A DNA stretch of 64,000 nucleotides from Rhodoferax sp. AJA081-3 (GCF_017798165.1 NZ_CP059068.1:558001-622000); one strand, 5' to 3'; shown: positions 26,655-36,682, numbered from the stretch's first letter. Made by a program: numbers and translations. The notes: a model not told the origin generated them from the letters alone.

Positions 26655-26830
26655 AGCTAGTCACTCCTTTTTGCCAAATAGGCCCATTCTCCAATGGAAA
26701 AAACAACATTTCCCAATGAAAAATTGATTTTTCCGCTGGATAAAGCCCCTTTTCTCCAGTAGCATCCGGGTACCAGCGAGGAGGCAGCTTTTCACTGGTG
26801 ATTAATCAACTTCAAGAAGGACAATCAATC

Positions 26831-27280
26831 ATGGCAACTGCAAAGAAAGCTCCGGCAAAAAAAGCGGCACCTGCTAAGAAGGCAGCCGCTCCGGCAAAGA
26901 AGGCAGCTCCTGCTAAAAAAGCAGCCGCTCCCGCCAAGAAAGTAGCCGCCAAGGCCCCAGCCAAGAAGGCAGCTCCCGCCAAGAAAGCGGCTCCAGCTAA
27001 AAAGGCCGCCGCCAAGGCTCCAGCGAAAAAGCGCACCGTGAATGCTGCATTCATGAAGGCTTTGACACCTAGCGCCGCATTGGCCGCTATCGTGGGCGCA
27101 AACCCACTGCCACGCACTGAAGTGGTGAGCAAGCTGTGGGCTTACATCAAGAAGAACAAGCTGCAAGACGCAGTCAACAAGCGCATGATCAATGCGGATG
27201 CCAAGCTCAAAGAAATCTTCGGCAAGATGCAAGTCTCGATGTTCGAGATGGCTGGCCTGATTGGCAAGCACCTCAAATAA
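26831..27280 (+). CDS. Histone H1-like lysine-rich tail fused to a SWIB/MDM2 domain
   Basis: A 149-residue protein. Residues 1 to about 68 are runs of AKKA and PAKKA, like bacterial H1-like nucleoid proteins; residues about 70-149 (from RTVNAAFMKALTPSAALAAI to MFEMAGLIGKHLK) form a SWIB domain with the LPRTEVVSKLWAYIKKNKLQ core. The lysine-rich part likely binds DNA nonspecifically. ATG at 26831 follows AAGAAGGACAATCAATC. It stands alone with its own terminator. The fusion is known in betaproteobacteria; its role is not clear. Confidence 0.92.
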   Translation: MATAKKAPAKKAAPAKKAAAPAKKAAPAKKAAAPAKKVAAKAPAKKAAPAKKAAPAKKAAAKAPAKKRTVNAAFMKALTPSAALAAIVGANPLPRTEVVSKLWAYIKKNKLQDAVNKRMINADAKLKEIFGKMQVSMFEMAGLIGKHLK

Positions 27281-27298
27281 TTGACCACTGCGTCAACC

Positions 27299-27328
27299 TG
27301 AAAAGGCCGGTTCACCCGGCCTTTTTTA
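27299..27328 (+). terminator. Terminator of the SWIB gene
   Basis: AAAGGCCGG, loop, CCGGCC, then TTTTTT. Confidence 0.88.
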
Positions 27329-27445
27329 CGTCTGCAACACAGGGAAAACCACTGCATGGTGCGATTTTTGCGTTGATAGAATTCGGCACCCCACGCACCA
27401 CCCCGGTGCGGCCTATTTGTCTATACAAGCCCAAACCGCCCACCC

Positions 27446-28456
27446 ATGCTGCGCTTTTTGTTCACGCGCTTGAGCCTGATCATCCCGACTTTTTTCGGCA
27501 TGACCCTGGTGGCATTTTTCCTGATTCGCCTGGTACCCGGCGACCCCATTGAAACCTTGGCGGGTGAACGCGGCATTGACGCCGAACGCCATGCGGTTTT
27601 ACTGAAGGAGTACGGGCTGGACCAGCCGGTCATCACGCAGTACGGCATCTACATCGCCAAGGTGTTGCAGGGTGATCTTGGCAAGTCCGTTATCACCCAA
27701 ACGCCAGTACTCACCGAATTTGCGGCCTTGTTCCCCGCCACCATCGAACTGGCGCTGTGTGCGATTGTGTTTGCGCTCTTGATCGGCATACCCGCCGGCA
27801 TCATTGCCGCCATCAAACGCAACACCATCCTGGACCATGGGGTGATGGGTGTATCACTAACCGGTTACTCCATGCCCATCTTCTGGTGGGGCCTGCTGCT
27901 GATTTTGTTCTTCTCGGTGCAGTTGGACCTGACACCGGTCTCGGGCCGCATTGCGGTGCAACACTTCATCGAACCCGTCACCGGTTTTCTGCTCATCGAC
28001 ACCTGGCTGGCCAACGACAAGGCGGCATTCTGGTCGTCGGTCAAGCATCTGATTCTGCCGACCATCGTCTTGGGCACCAACCCGCTGGCCGTGATTGCAC
28101 GCATGACACGCTCTGCCATGCTGGAGGTCTTGGGCGAAGACTACATTCGCACGGCACGCGCCAAGGGCCTGCCCAGCTTTCGCATCGTGGCGGTACACGC
28201 GCTGCGCAATGCGCTGATCCCGGTCGTCACCGTGATTGGACTGCAGGTGGGGGTGTTGTTCACCGGCGCCATCCTGACCGAAACCATCTTCTCGTGGCCC
28301 GGTGTGGGCAAGTGGCTGATCGAAGCCATCAGCCGGCGTGACTACCCCGTGTTGCAAGGCGGCATGTTATTGCTGGGCGCCCTGGTCATGGCCGTCAATC
28401 TGCTGGTGGACGTGACCTACGGCATCATCAACCCCCGCATCCGCCACCAAAAATGA
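27446..28456 (+). CDS. dppB: Peptide ABC transporter permease, DppB type
   Basis: Inner-membrane permease of 336 residues of the dipeptide/oligopeptide/nickel family. It begins with the typical first helix MLRFLFTRLSLIIPTFFGM followed by LVPGDPIETL; the ATPase-contact EAA loop reads EDYIRTARAKGLPSFRIVAVHALRN; GAILTETIFSWPGVGKWL lies near the end. First gene of a dppBCDF-A group; its stop overlaps dppC by four bases. Confidence 0.92.
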   Translation: MLRFLFTRLSLIIPTFFGMTLVAFFLIRLVPGDPIETLAGERGIDAERHAVLLKEYGLDQPVITQYGIYIAKVLQGDLGKSVITQTPVLTEFAALFPATIELALCAIVFALLIGIPAGIIAAIKRNTILDHGVMGVSLTGYSMPIFWWGLLLILFFSVQLDLTPVSGRIAVQHFIEPVTGFLLIDTWLANDKAAFWSSVKHLILPTIVLGTNPLAVIARMTRSAMLEVLGEDYIRTARAKGLPSFRIVAVHALRNALIPVVTVIGLQVGVLFTGAILTETIFSWPGVGKWLIEAISRRDYPVLQGGMLLLGALVMAVNLLVDVTYGIINPRIRHQK

Positions 28457-29340
28457 CAACGTCACACGCTGTGGGTGCCCCGCTGCACCCCTTCAAAGAG
28501 TTCTGGAGCTACTTCCGCGCCAACCGCGGTGCCGTGGGTGGACTGCTGGTTGTGGTGGGCGTGCTGTTGCTGGCGGCTTTTGCCCCCTGGGTGGCACCCT
28601 ACCCCCCCGATCTGACCGACAACACGGTGTTCCTGGTGCCACCGGCCTGGCAAACCGGGGGCTCGTCCGCCCACTGGCTGGGCACCGATGCCATTGGCCG
28701 TGACATTTTGTCGCGTCTGATCCATGGTGCGCGGCTGTCCCTGGCGATTGGTATTGCGGTTGTGGCGCTGTCCGTGGTGTTGGGCACCACACTGGGCCTG
28801 CTGGCGGGGTATTTCCGCGGTGTGTTTGAGATTGCGGTGATGCGCACCATGGACATCATCCTGACCCTGCCCAGCCTGCTGCTGGCCATTGTGATTGTGG
28901 CCATCCTAGGCCCTGGTTTGATGAACGCCATGCTGGCCGTCTCCGTCGTTGTGCTGCCCCACTATGTGCGCATCACCCGTGCAGCCGTCATCGCCGAGAT
29001 GTCGCGCGACTACGTGACCGCGGTGCGCATGGGCGGCGCGGGGCATGGGCGCATCATGTTCAGCGAGGTGTTGCCCAACTGCACGGCACCACTCATCGTG
29101 CAAGCCTCTTTGGGCATCTCCACCGCCATACTGGATGCGGCCGCACTAGGCTTTCTGGGCCTGGGCGCACAACCGCCCTCACCCGAATGGGGCACCATGT
29201 TGGCTGATGCACGCGAGTTTGTGCTGCGTGCCTGGTGGGTCGTTACCTTCCCCGGGCTGGCCATACTGATCACCGTGTTGGCCTTTAATCTGCTGGGCGA
29301 CGGCCTGCGTGATGCGCTAGACCCCAAGCTCAAACGCTGA
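28453..29340 (+). CDS. dppC: Peptide ABC transporter permease, DppC type
   Basis: Second inner-membrane permease, 295 residues. Contains the OppC-type N-terminal segment ([20 protein letters not shown]), [20 protein letters not shown], the EAA loop [19 protein letters not shown] and the terminal [15 protein letters not shown]. Coupled to dppB through an ATGA overlap; a 109-bp gap with a GC-rich inverted repeat separates it from dppD. Confidence 0.93.
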   Translation: MTTSHAVGAPLHPFKEFWSYFRANRGAVGGLLVVVGVLLLAAFAPWVAPYPPDLTDNTVFLVPPAWQTGGSSAHWLGTDAIGRDILSRLIHGARLSLAIGIAVVALSVVLGTTLGLLAGYFRGVFEIAVMRTMDIILTLPSLLLAIVIVAILGPGLMNAMLAVSVVVLPHYVRITRAAVIAEMSRDYVTAVRMGGAGHGRIMFSEVLPNCTAPLIVQASLGISTAILDAAALGFLGLGAQPPSPEWGTMLADAREFVLRAWWVVTFPGLAILITVLAFNLLGDGLRDALDPKLKR

Positions 29341-29378
29341 AATATGGCCCCCACGTTCGGCACTAGCGTGTCCTCTCT

Positions 29379-29419
29379 GCCCCCCAAGGGGGCTAATTTT
29401 CCTTGGGGCGGCCCGGCGG
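29379..29419. repeat. GC-rich inverted repeat between dppC and dppD
   Basis: CCCCCCAAGGGGGC followed by CCTTGGGGCGGCCCGGCGG: complementary CCCCAAGG and CCTTGGGG can pair. I recall similar intergenic sequences in Comamonadaceae genomes, so this may be a second interspersed repeat family; only one copy is in the window. Confidence 0.5.
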
Positions 29420-29449
29420 AAAATTCACCCTCAAGAAGCTGTATTCAAA

Positions 29450-30457
29450 ATGGCCCTGCTTGAAATTGAAAACCTGTCGGTGGAGTTCCCGTCACACAAC
29501 GGCGTCATGCATGCGGTGGACGGTGTCAGTCTGTCGCTGGACGCTGGCGATGTGTTGGGCATTGTTGGTGAGTCCGGCTCCGGCAAAAGCGTCACCATGA
29601 TGGCCCTAATGGGCCTGGTGGCCTACCCCGGCCGTGTCAAAGCCGACAAGCTGCGCTTTGATGGCCACGACCTGCTGACCCTGAGCGACCGCGAACGCCG
29701 CCGCCTGACAGGCAAAGATCTGGCCATGATTTTTCAGGACCCCACCACCAGCCTGAACCCGTGTTTTACCGTCGGCTTTCAGTTGGCCGAAACGCTCAAG
29801 CTACATATGGGCATGACCAAAGCCGCGGCCCGCAAACGCTCCATCGAACTGCTGGAGCAAGTAGGCATACCCGCACCCGAGAGCCGCCTGGGCGTCTACC
29901 CGCACCAACTCTCCGGCGGCATGAGCCAACGCGTGATGATTGCCATGGCCATTGCCTGCAACCCCAAGCTGCTGATCGCGGATGAGCCCACCACCGCGCT
30001 AGACGTGACCATCCAGGCGCAAATCTTGGACCTGCTGCGCAGCCTGCAAAAAGACCGCGGCATGGCCCTGGTGCTTATCACGCACAACATGGGCGTGGTC
30101 AGCGAAATGGCGCAACGCATTGCCGTGATGTATGCCGGCCAGATCATGGAGCAACGCGGTGCTGACACCTTGTTCACGACACCGCAGCACCCCTATACCG
30201 AAGCCCTGATGGCCGCCCTGCCTGAGCGAAACGACGGCCATTCACGCTTGGCCACCATCCCTGGCATGGTGCCGGGTTTGCATGACCGGCCCACGGGTTG
30301 CCTGTTTGCGCCCCGCTGCAGTTATGCAAATGACAGCCTGTGCCAGACCCGCCCTCCGCTGCGCGCCTGGCAAGACGGCGCTGTGCGCTGCCACTACCCG
30401 CTGGGTGACCCGGACCGCGCTTTGCACGCGCCCAAACATGCGGAGGTAGCAGCATGA
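29450..30457 (+). CDS. dppD: Peptide ABC transporter ATPase, DppD type
   Basis: ATP-binding subunit, 335 residues. Walker A GESGSGKS lies near residue 40, signature [16 protein letters not shown] near 155, and Walker [15 protein letters not shown] after it. The C-terminal oligopeptide-type extension has cysteines ([16 protein letters not shown]) that in relatives bind an iron-sulfur cluster. Coupled to dppF by a four-base overlap. Confidence 0.94.
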   Translation: MALLEIENLSVEFPSHNGVMHAVDGVSLSLDAGDVLGIVGESGSGKSVTMMALMGLVAYPGRVKADKLRFDGHDLLTLSDRERRRLTGKDLAMIFQDPTTSLNPCFTVGFQLAETLKLHMGMTKAAARKRSIELLEQVGIPAPESRLGVYPHQLSGGMSQRVMIAMAIACNPKLLIADEPTTALDVTIQAQILDLLRSLQKDRGMALVLITHNMGVVSEMAQRIAVMYAGQIMEQRGADTLFTTPQHPYTEALMAALPERNDGHSRLATIPGMVPGLHDRPTGCLFAPRCSYANDSLCQTRPPLRAWQDGAVRCHYPLGDPDRALHAPKHAEVAA

Positions 30458-31437
30458 GCACAGCGGCCGTGGTTACGGCCCAAGACCTGCGCTGCGTCTA
30501 CCCCATCAGCCGGGGCCTGTTCAGCAAGCCCGACCTGCTGCAAGCAGTGGGTGGCGTGTCGTTCACCGTGCAGGCTGGCAAGACACTGGCCATCGTTGGT
30601 GAATCCGGTTGCGGCAAATCGACTCTGGCGCGTATGGTGACCCTGATCGAATCGCCCACCGGCGGCAGCCTGCAGCTCGGCGGCGTGGATGTGGCTAACG
30701 CGTCCAGCGATGAAAAACGAACCCTGCGCCAGAAGGTGCAATTGGTGTTCCAGAACCCCTACGGCTCGCTGAACCCCCGCAAACGCATTGGCCAGATTCT
30801 GGAAGCACCGCTGGAGATCAACACACAGCTCAACGCCCCACAACGTGCCGAGAAAGCCCGTGCCATGCTGGCCATGGTGGGCCTGCGGCCAGAGCACTAC
30901 GACCGCTACCCACACATGTTTTCCGGCGGCCAGCGCCAGCGTATTGCCATAGCGCGGGCCTTGATGCTCAACCCATCCCTGGTGGTGGCAGATGAACCGG
31001 TGTCGGCATTGGACGTGTCTATACAAGCCCAGGTGCTGAACCTGCTGGCCGACCTGCAGCGCGATCTGGGCCTGGCCTATCTGTTCATCTCACACGACCT
31101 GGGCGTGGTGCGCCACATCGCCCACGATGTGTTGGTCATGTACCTGGGCCACACGGTGGAGCATGGCGAGAAAAATGCCATCTTCAGCCGCCCCCTGCAC
31201 CCCTACACCCAGGCACTGTTGGGCTCTACACCGGGCTTGGCCGGCAGCGGGCCTGCTGCCCAACGCACGGTGCTCAAAGGCGAGCTGCCGTCTCCGCTCC
31301 ATCCGCCGGTGGGTTGTGTGTTTTCTACCCGCTGCCCCCATGCCACCGCGCAGTGCCGCAGCGAGCGGCCTGCGCTGCAAGAGCTGCATGGCCGCCTGGT
31401 CGCCTGTTTTGAAGCGTCGCGCCTGGCTGCAATATGA
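30454..31437 (+). CDS. dppF: Peptide ABC transporter ATPase, DppF type
   Basis: Second ATP-binding subunit, 327 residues: Walker [11 protein letters not shown]-loop [12 protein letters not shown], signature [15 protein letters not shown], Walker [15 protein letters not shown], and the C-terminal Cys motif [15 protein letters not shown]. Forms a heterodimer with DppD. A terminator-like hairpin (31536-31562) separates it from the binding-protein gene dppA. Confidence 0.94.
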   Translation: MSTAAVVTAQDLRCVYPISRGLFSKPDLLQAVGGVSFTVQAGKTLAIVGESGCGKSTLARMVTLIESPTGGSLQLGGVDVANASSDEKRTLRQKVQLVFQNPYGSLNPRKRIGQILEAPLEINTQLNAPQRAEKARAMLAMVGLRPEHYDRYPHMFSGGQRQRIAIARALMLNPSLVVADEPVSALDVSIQAQVLNLLADLQRDLGLAYLFISHDLGVVRHIAHDVLVMYLGHTVEHGEKNAIFSRPLHPYTQALLGSTPGLAGSGPAAQRTVLKGELPSPLHPPVGCVFSTRCPHATAQCRSERPALQELHGRLVACFEASRLAAI

Positions 31438-31535
31438 ACGCAAAAGCAGTAAGAACCCCAGTAAGCGCATACCGGTTACTGGCGTACCATGATTTCTTGG
31501 CAACCAGGCCACAAGCTTGGTTCAATTGTTGACAC

Positions 31536-31562
31536 GGGGCGTAAGCCGCCCCATATTTTTTA
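31536..31562 (+). terminator. Terminator-like hairpin between dppF and dppA
   Basis: GGGGCG, loop TAAGC, CGCCCC, then an AT-rich stretch with six T. It may attenuate read-through into dppA or mark separate transcription of dppA. Confidence 0.55.
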
Positions 31563-31575
31563 TGGAGTTTTCTTG

Positions 31576-33201
31576 ATGACCACTTCTTTCCCGCGCACCA
31601 AGCTGCGTGCCAGCAAAGTTGCCATGTTGTGCGCTGTGGCGCTGCCTGCTTTGATGGCCATGGCACCCGCGGCCGCCAAGACCCTGGTGTATTGCTCTGA
31701 GGGCAGCCCTGAGAACTTCGCACCCAGCATCAACACCACTGGCACCTCGTTTGATGCAACGGAACAGATATACGACAACCTGGTCGAGTTTGAACGTGGC
31801 AGCACACAAATCGTGCCCAGCCTGGCCGAAAAATGGACCGTGTCCAAAGACGGCCTGGAGTACACGTTTCATCTGCGCAAGGGCGTCAAGTGGCACTCCA
31901 ATAAAAACTTCAAGCCTTCGCGCGATTTCAACGCCGATGACTTTCTGTTCACCATGAACCGACAGTGGGTTGCGACCGACCCCTACTTCAAAGTCACCAG
32001 CTCCAACCACTCCTACTTCGACGACATGGGCATGCCCAAACTGTTGAAGTCCATCGACAAGGTCGACGACTACACCGTCAAGATCACCCTGAACAAGCCC
32101 GAGGCGCCCTTCCTTTCCAACCTGGCCATGCAGTTCGCAGGCATCCAGTCCAAGGAATACGCCATTGCCATGCTGAAGGCCGGCACACCCGAAAAGATCG
32201 ACCAGGAGCCAGTAGGTACCGGTCCCTTTATGCTGGTGCAGTACCAGAAGGACGCCATCATCCGTTACAAGGCCTTCCCGCAATACTGGCAAGGCGCTGC
32301 CAAGATTGACGACCTGATCTTCTCCATCACACCCGATGCGTCGGTGCGCTGGGCCAAGCTGCAAAAGGGCGAATGCCATGTCATGCCCTACCCCAACCCG
32401 GCTGACCTGGACGCCATCCGCAAGGACCCCAATGTGACCGTGCTGGAGCAACCCGGCCTGAACGTGGGTTATCTGGCATACAACACGACCAAGAAGCCGT
32501 TTGACGATGTGCGTGTGCGCAAGGCACTCAACATGGCCATCGACAAGAAGGCGATTGTGTCGGCCGTCTACCTGAGCACTGGCATTGCGGCGACCAACCC
32601 CATACCGCCCACACAATGGTCGTACAACAAGTCCATCAAGGACGATGCGTTTGACCCCGCAGCGGCCAAGAAAGCACTTGCCGCCGCCGGCTACCCCAAC
32701 GGCTTCACGACCGATCTGTGGGCCATGCCCGTGCAACGCCCCTACAACCCCAATGCCAAGCGCATTGCCGAGCTGATGCAGGCCGACCTGGCCAAGATTG
32801 GCGTCAAGGCCGAAATCAAGAGCTTTGAATGGGGCGAATACCGCAAGCGCATGCAAGCCGGTGAACACCAGATGGGCATGCTGGGCTGGACCGGTGACAA
32901 CGGAGACCCAGACAACTTCCTGAACACCTTGCTGGGCTGCGATTCGGCCAAGACCAACGGCTCCAACGTGGCCAAGTTCTGTTTCAAACCCTTTGAAGAC
33001 CTGGTGCAAAAAGCCAAGGTAGTCTCCAAGCCCGCCGAGCGCACCAAGCTGTATGAGCAAGCCCAGGTGATCTTCAAGGAACAAGCCCCCTGGTTCACCA
33101 TTGCCCACGCGGTGCAACTGAAACCCGTGCGCAAGGAAGTGGTTGACTTCAAGCTGAGCCCGTTTGGGCGGCACACGTTTTATGGGGTGGATATGAAGTG
33201 A
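31576..33201 (+). CDS. dppA: Periplasmic peptide-binding protein, family 5, DppA type
   Basis: Solute-binding protein of 541 residues. A Sec signal peptide (MTTSFPRTKLRASKVAMLCA, hydrophobic core through LPALMAMAPAAA, cleavage after AAA) precedes mature TLVYCSEGSPENFAPS, the classical DppA start. Family segments include ATEQIYDNLVEF, YTFHLRKGVKWH and RKALNMAIDKKAIV. ATG at 31576 follows TATGGAGTTTTCTTG. It is the last gene of the group instead of the first, as in E. coli. Di/tripeptide binding is likely; heme or other ligands are possible in this family. Confidence 0.93.
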   Translation: MTTSFPRTKLRASKVAMLCAVALPALMAMAPAAAKTLVYCSEGSPENFAPSINTTGTSFDATEQIYDNLVEFERGSTQIVPSLAEKWTVSKDGLEYTFHLRKGVKWHSNKNFKPSRDFNADDFLFTMNRQWVATDPYFKVTSSNHSYFDDMGMPKLLKSIDKVDDYTVKITLNKPEAPFLSNLAMQFAGIQSKEYAIAMLKAGTPEKIDQEPVGTGPFMLVQYQKDAIIRYKAFPQYWQGAAKIDDLIFSITPDASVRWAKLQKGECHVMPYPNPADLDAIRKDPNVTVLEQPGLNVGYLAYNTTKKPFDDVRVRKALNMAIDKKAIVSAVYLSTGIAATNPIPPTQWSYNKSIKDDAFDPAAAKKALAAAGYPNGFTTDLWAMPVQRPYNPNAKRIAELMQADLAKIGVKAEIKSFEWGEYRKRMQAGEHQMGMLGWTGDNGDPDNFLNTLLGCDSAKTNGSNVAKFCFKPFEDLVQKAKVVSKPAERTKLYEQAQVIFKEQAPWFTIAHAVQLKPVRKEVVDFKLSPFGRHTFYGVDMK

Positions 33202-33235
33202 TCAGTGGTTAGTTTTGCGTTTCTCAAAAAGTTTA

Positions 33236-33262
33236 GGCCGGTGTGAACCGGCCTTTTTTTGC
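33236..33262 (+). terminator. Terminator after dppA
   Basis: GGCCGGT, loop GTGA, ACCGGCC, then seven T. Confidence 0.92.
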
Positions 33263-33378
33263 GCGTTAGGCGTTTTGGGAAGACTGCTTCAGACACATAG
33301 CTGACTTTCAAAATCCCAGACAGCAATCATTCAACGCATCAGTTTTCTGCGCTTGTGGGGGAGTCCATTTGTGTAGTG

Positions 33379-33954
33379 TTATGCGGCACTTTTCCTGCCC
33401 CAATCTAATACATCAGTGGATTGCTTAACCCAAATAGCTTCAAGGTCCTGACCTGCGTTCGCTCCTGCGACTTTGGCTTCCGCCTCAGAGATGGGGATTG
33501 CCACTAACGGATAGATTGTCTTTGCGGAAAGAGAGAGCTTCGACATGGTGTTCCACTGAAAAGGTGCAGTGAACATCACGTGAGGAAGCTCTGTACCAGG
33601 GACGTACATCCTCACTACGTCGTGGAAAACGACCCCCGGCGCTACGTTCCAACAGTCCTTCATCACACAAAAGGCAATTGTGGAGAGAACGTTTGAGATT
33701 CTTTCATCATGGCCTCTCTGATCCATGATGATTTCAGAGTAGATCTCGACACCCGGCTTGTCACTCTGATTGATCTCCATTAAGCCAACAGTAGCGGCAA
33801 CTATTCCATCGCTATTCGAACTTGAAAAGATGTGAATTTTGTTGGCGTTCGCCTCATCGTAGTACGCGGTAACTGAGGTGTTGCCGCCAACGAGTTGCCG
33901 CATGTGCTTCGCCCACTCTTTGTGTTCGCTAGGTATTGAGGATGGTGAGTTCAT
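33379..33954 (-). CDS. Suppressor-of-fused (SUFU) domain protein, possible orphan immunity protein
   Basis: A 191-residue protein. The C-terminal half matches the bacterial SUFU domain: LPHVMFTAPFQWNTMSKL, YPLVAIPISEAEAKVAG, and a closing STDVLDWGRKSAA (ending in the D-x-x-R-x-S pattern). In bacteria such proteins are often immunity proteins of polymorphic toxins. I chose ATG at 33954 (MNSPSSIPSEHKEW); the open frame runs 17 codons further upstream without a clear start. An IS256 copy sits 56 bp upstream and no toxin gene is adjacent, so it appears orphaned. Lower GC than its neighbours also suggests acquisition. Confidence 0.65.
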   Translation of the reverse strand: MNSPSSIPSEHKEWAKHMRQLVGGNTSVTAYYDEANANKIHIFSSSNSDGIVAATVGLMEINQSDKPGVEIYSEIIMDQRGHDERISNVLSTIAFCVMKDCWNVAPGVVFHDVVRMYVPGTELPHVMFTAPFQWNTMSKLSLSAKTIYPLVAIPISEAEAKVAGANAGQDLEAIWVKQSTDVLDWGRKSAA

Positions 33955-34010
33955 GACGCATAGCGCGGAAGTGAGGGGCAGCCGAAGCGAAGCGTAGGGA
34001 GCCACAAGCC

Positions 34011-35475
34011 GAGCCTGTCAGAAATTTTGTGTGCGAGGCATAACATGTCAACAAGGAGCATGAATGCCAAGCAAGACAAAGAGCGCCACGGTGGCGGACA
34101 ACGCAACACAACTTCAAATCCCAGCCGAGTTGCTGGACCAACTGGTGACCGGCCCCATGACAGCCGGTCAAGTCCAGGGACTGTTTGACCAGTTCAAAAA
34201 GGCCGTGCTGGAGCGGGCACTGGCTGGAGAAATGAGCCATCACCTGGGCTACGCGCCGGGCAAGGCCAAACCCGAGGGAGCGCCTGCAAACCACCGCAAC
34301 GGCAAAAGCGCTAAGACGGTACTGACCGATGCAGGAGCCCTGCGCATTGACGTCCCGCGCGACCGGGAAGGCACGTTCGAACCCCAACTCATCGGCAAAC
34401 ACGAGCGCCGTTTCACCGGCTTTGACGACAAGATCATCGCCATGTACGCGCGTGGCATGACCGTGCGCGAGATACAGGCGTTTTTGAGCGAGATGTACTC
34501 GGTCGATGTATCGCCCGACCTCATCAGCCGCGTGACTGACGAAGTCATGAGCGAGGTGACAGCCTGGCAGAGCCGCCCATTGGAATCCATGTACCCGGTG
34601 GTGTTCTTCGATGCGCTGCGCGTCAAGATTCGTGAGGACGGGGTGGTGCGCTCAAGGCCGTGTACTTGGCCCTGGGCGTGCTGGCCGATGGCAGCCGCGA
34701 CATCCTGGGGATCTGGGTCGAGAACACCGAAGGGGCCAAATTCTGGATGAAAGTGTTCAACGATTTGAAGACCCGAGGTGTGCAGGATATCCTGATTGCC
34801 GTCACCGACGGGCTCAAAGGCATGCCAGAGGCCCTGGGCGCGGTGTTCCCGGCCACGACACTGCAAACGTGCATCGTGCACCTGATACGCAACAGCCTGG
34901 ACTTTGCCAGTTGGAAGGATCGCAAGGCGCTGGCTGCGGCCATCAAACCCATCTACACGGCGGTGAGCGCAGAGGCAGCACAGGCTGAACTCGATGCATT
35001 TGAGGCAGGTCCCTGGGGCCAGAAGTTCCCCACCGTGGTGGGAGCCTGGCGCAGGGCTTGGGACAGAGTGATTCCCTTCTTTGCGTTCCCGCCCGAGGTA
35101 CGCCGTGTGATCTACACGACCAATGCCATTGAGAGCGTAAATGCCAGACTGCGCAAGATCATCAAGTCCAGAGGACACTTCCCCAGTGACGATGCGGCCA
35201 CCAAGCTGATCTGGCTGGCACTGCGCAACATTACCGAGGATTGGGGACGTGCGGCTAACCACTGGAAATCAGCCATGAACCAGTTTGCCATCCTCTACGG
35301 CGACAGGTTCACGCAGCCCACTCACGGGGGTGCAAAATGAAGGAGCTGAACCCTGCCACTCAGGGTTCTACCGGGGGGGGGCCTCCGGCGGCCTGGCAGG
35401 GGCCTTAGTTTGAATAAAATTTACCCATCAGCTGATTTCTGAAACCGCCTCACACACAGAAATTCTGACACTCCC
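34011..35475 (+). mobile_element. IS256-family insertion sequence, copy 1 (1465 bp)
   Basis: Ends were set by comparing with copy 2 (62446-63909). Imperfect terminal inverted repeats: left GAGCCTGTCAGAAATTTTGT, right end complement GGGAGTGTCAGAATTTCTGT, both continuing to GAGGC. It is flanked by a perfect 8-bp duplication CACAAGCC (34003-34010 and 35476-35483), as expected for IS256. The single transposase frame is broken by a one-base deletion. A run of nine G lies between the gene and the right end. Confidence 0.93.
34064..35340 (+). pseudogene. IS256-family (mutator-type) transposase, frameshifted
   Basis: The intact product would be 425 residues. The first part (34064 to about 34650) and the remainder (to 35340) are in different frames because GCGCTCAAGG at about 34650 lacks one C compared with copy 2 (GCGCTCCAAGG). 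DDE-type features are split by the shift: first Asp in VVFFDALRVKIRED, second in AVTDGLKGMPEA followed by the C/H signature CIVHLIRNS, and the Glu in TTNAIESVNARLRK. Inactive as sequenced unless the missing base is a sequencing error. Confidence 0.9.
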
Positions 35476-35527
35476 CACAAGCCCAACTTCTTGCTGTCCC
35501 TCACGACTGCAAAGTTCGGCAATGCGG

Positions 35528-35893
35528 CTACCATGAAGAAAAGCTGAGGCCTGGAAAGGACGAATGGTCTACGCCCACAGAGAAAGCCAAGGCAATTAAA
35601 CCGTGCACTTCGCCAATAGAAACTTGCTTTGAATATGAGCCTCTTTTTCCTTGGACCGGAATGTCGAGCAGAACAATTTCTAGGTGGCGAGCATCTTCAA
35701 AGTGGTCTGGAATGTCTTCGGTGAAGTAAAACTGGATGGTTCTTCCTTGTGTGTCGATCAAGCCGAAGAAATTTCCTTTAACACCACTTGCGTCAGACCA
35801 TGTGTTCTTGGCTTGCACCAGATCTAGCTCAACGGGAGTATCGGACGCAGGGCCCTGACCGCAATCGCTCCAGAATGCTTTCATTGTGCTCAT
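35528..35893 (-). CDS. Protein of unknown function in the accessory patch
   Basis: A 121-residue acidic protein (MSTMKAFWSDCGQGPASDTP near the start, then QGRTIQFYFTEDIPDHFED). I recognise no family. A second Met at residue 4 could be the start. Base composition is more AT-rich than the core genome genes. It lies 52 bp beyond the right target duplication of IS copy 1 and upstream of a PIN-like gene on the same strand; the size and setting resemble orphan immunity or toxin-antitoxin genes, but this is a guess. Confidence 0.4.
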   Translation of the reverse strand: MSTMKAFWSDCGQGPASDTPVELDLVQAKNTWSDASGVKGNFFGLIDTQGRTIQFYFTEDIPDHFEDARHLEIVLLDIPVQGKRGSYSKQVSIGEVHGLIALAFSVGVDHSSFPGLSFSSW

Positions 35894-36089
35894 TTAAGTA
35901 TTGCCAAACGAATAATCAATGGTTAACTGTAGTCGATCAGGCCGTGACATCAGAAGTCCGCTTTCGCCCCATTGCAGCATCGAAACAAGACGCCCCGGGG
36001 AGTGCTTCAATGCCACTACTCTTGTACACCACTATGATGGCAATAACTTAGAGCCATTGCACGCCCTCAATACGGAACATAAAACTAGC

Positions 36090-36545
36090 TCACAACTGCA
36101 ACATGGCCTCAAGCGCGGGCCAATCGTCAGGGTTGTGCAAAATCCGAATACCTACCGCTTGAAATATCTGCTCTCTCTTAGACCAAAGATCGTCCTTATC
36201 GCCCGTGAGAAGGACCGAGCATCCCGCTCGATATGCTGAGTCAACATGCTTCGCATCCTTCAAGTTGCTACCGCCGATAATTAATTTCAGTTCCTCGAAC
36301 TTGTCAGAACTACTTTCCAAATCGTCCCAAGTCAAAGACTTCAGCTCTTCGATCTGCTTCAGTTCGGCCCACGTGTAGTTCATTTCTCTGAACGTCGGTT
36401 GGGTCGGAACCGCAGCATGCTTAATTTTCGGGTTTCTGTTGTCGTCATAGCGAAACTGAAATAGCTTCGCCCGACCATCTATTACGTACGGCCGCAATTG
36501 AGGCATATAGCCTCCTGTATCGCAATAGATTTGAAGAGTGCTCAT
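36090..36545 (-). CDS. PIN-like domain protein, possible ribonuclease
   Basis: A 151-residue protein beginning MSTLQIYCDTGGY, with an early Asp after a beta strand, and a C-terminal part SNLKDAKHVDSAYRAGCSVL followed by LTGDKDDLW that matches the D..H..A...G...LTxDxD layout of PIN nucleases. PIN proteins usually act as toxins with an antitoxin. An overlapping frame just upstream (to about 36699) encodes up to 84 residues (from MSVGFDSSGAEAV) and could be a partner, but it runs 100 bp into this gene and I do not annotate it. AT-rich, accessory. Confidence 0.5.
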   Translation of the reverse strand: MSTLQIYCDTGGYMPQLRPYVIDGRAKLFQFRYDDNRNPKIKHAAVPTQPTFREMNYTWAELKQIEELKSLTWDDLESSSDKFEELKLIIGGSNLKDAKHVDSAYRAGCSVLLTGDKDDLWSKREQIFQAVGIRILHNPDDWPALEAMLQL

Positions 36546-36682
36546 AGGGCAATAAATCTACGGGGACGAGTGCGGGAATGTTACTCGACCAGTCTCGACG
36601 TCGCGGGTAAGGTTCGCGTACTTTTGAGAAGACCCTGCCAATTGGAAGCCCAATCTTGAGGACCGCTTCCGCCCCGCTGCTG

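Noticed and set aside
26831..27040. Short regular repeats resembling a CRISPR array or minisatellite
   Set aside because: They are the codons of AKKA/PAKKA repeats in a coding frame; there are no spacers of unique sequence. No CRISPR array is visible in the window.
29379..29419. Terminator between dppC and dppD
   Set aside because: The inverted repeat has no T run after it, and dppD and dppF need to be transcribed with dppBC; it is more likely an interspersed repeat.
31536..31562. Riboswitch upstream of dppA
   Set aside because: Only one simple GC hairpin with a T-rich tail is present and no conserved aptamer elements can be recognised.
34064..35340. Programmed frameshifting of the transposase
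   Set aside because: IS256-family transposases are made from one frame, the shifts differ between the two copies, and there is no slippery sequence at the sites.
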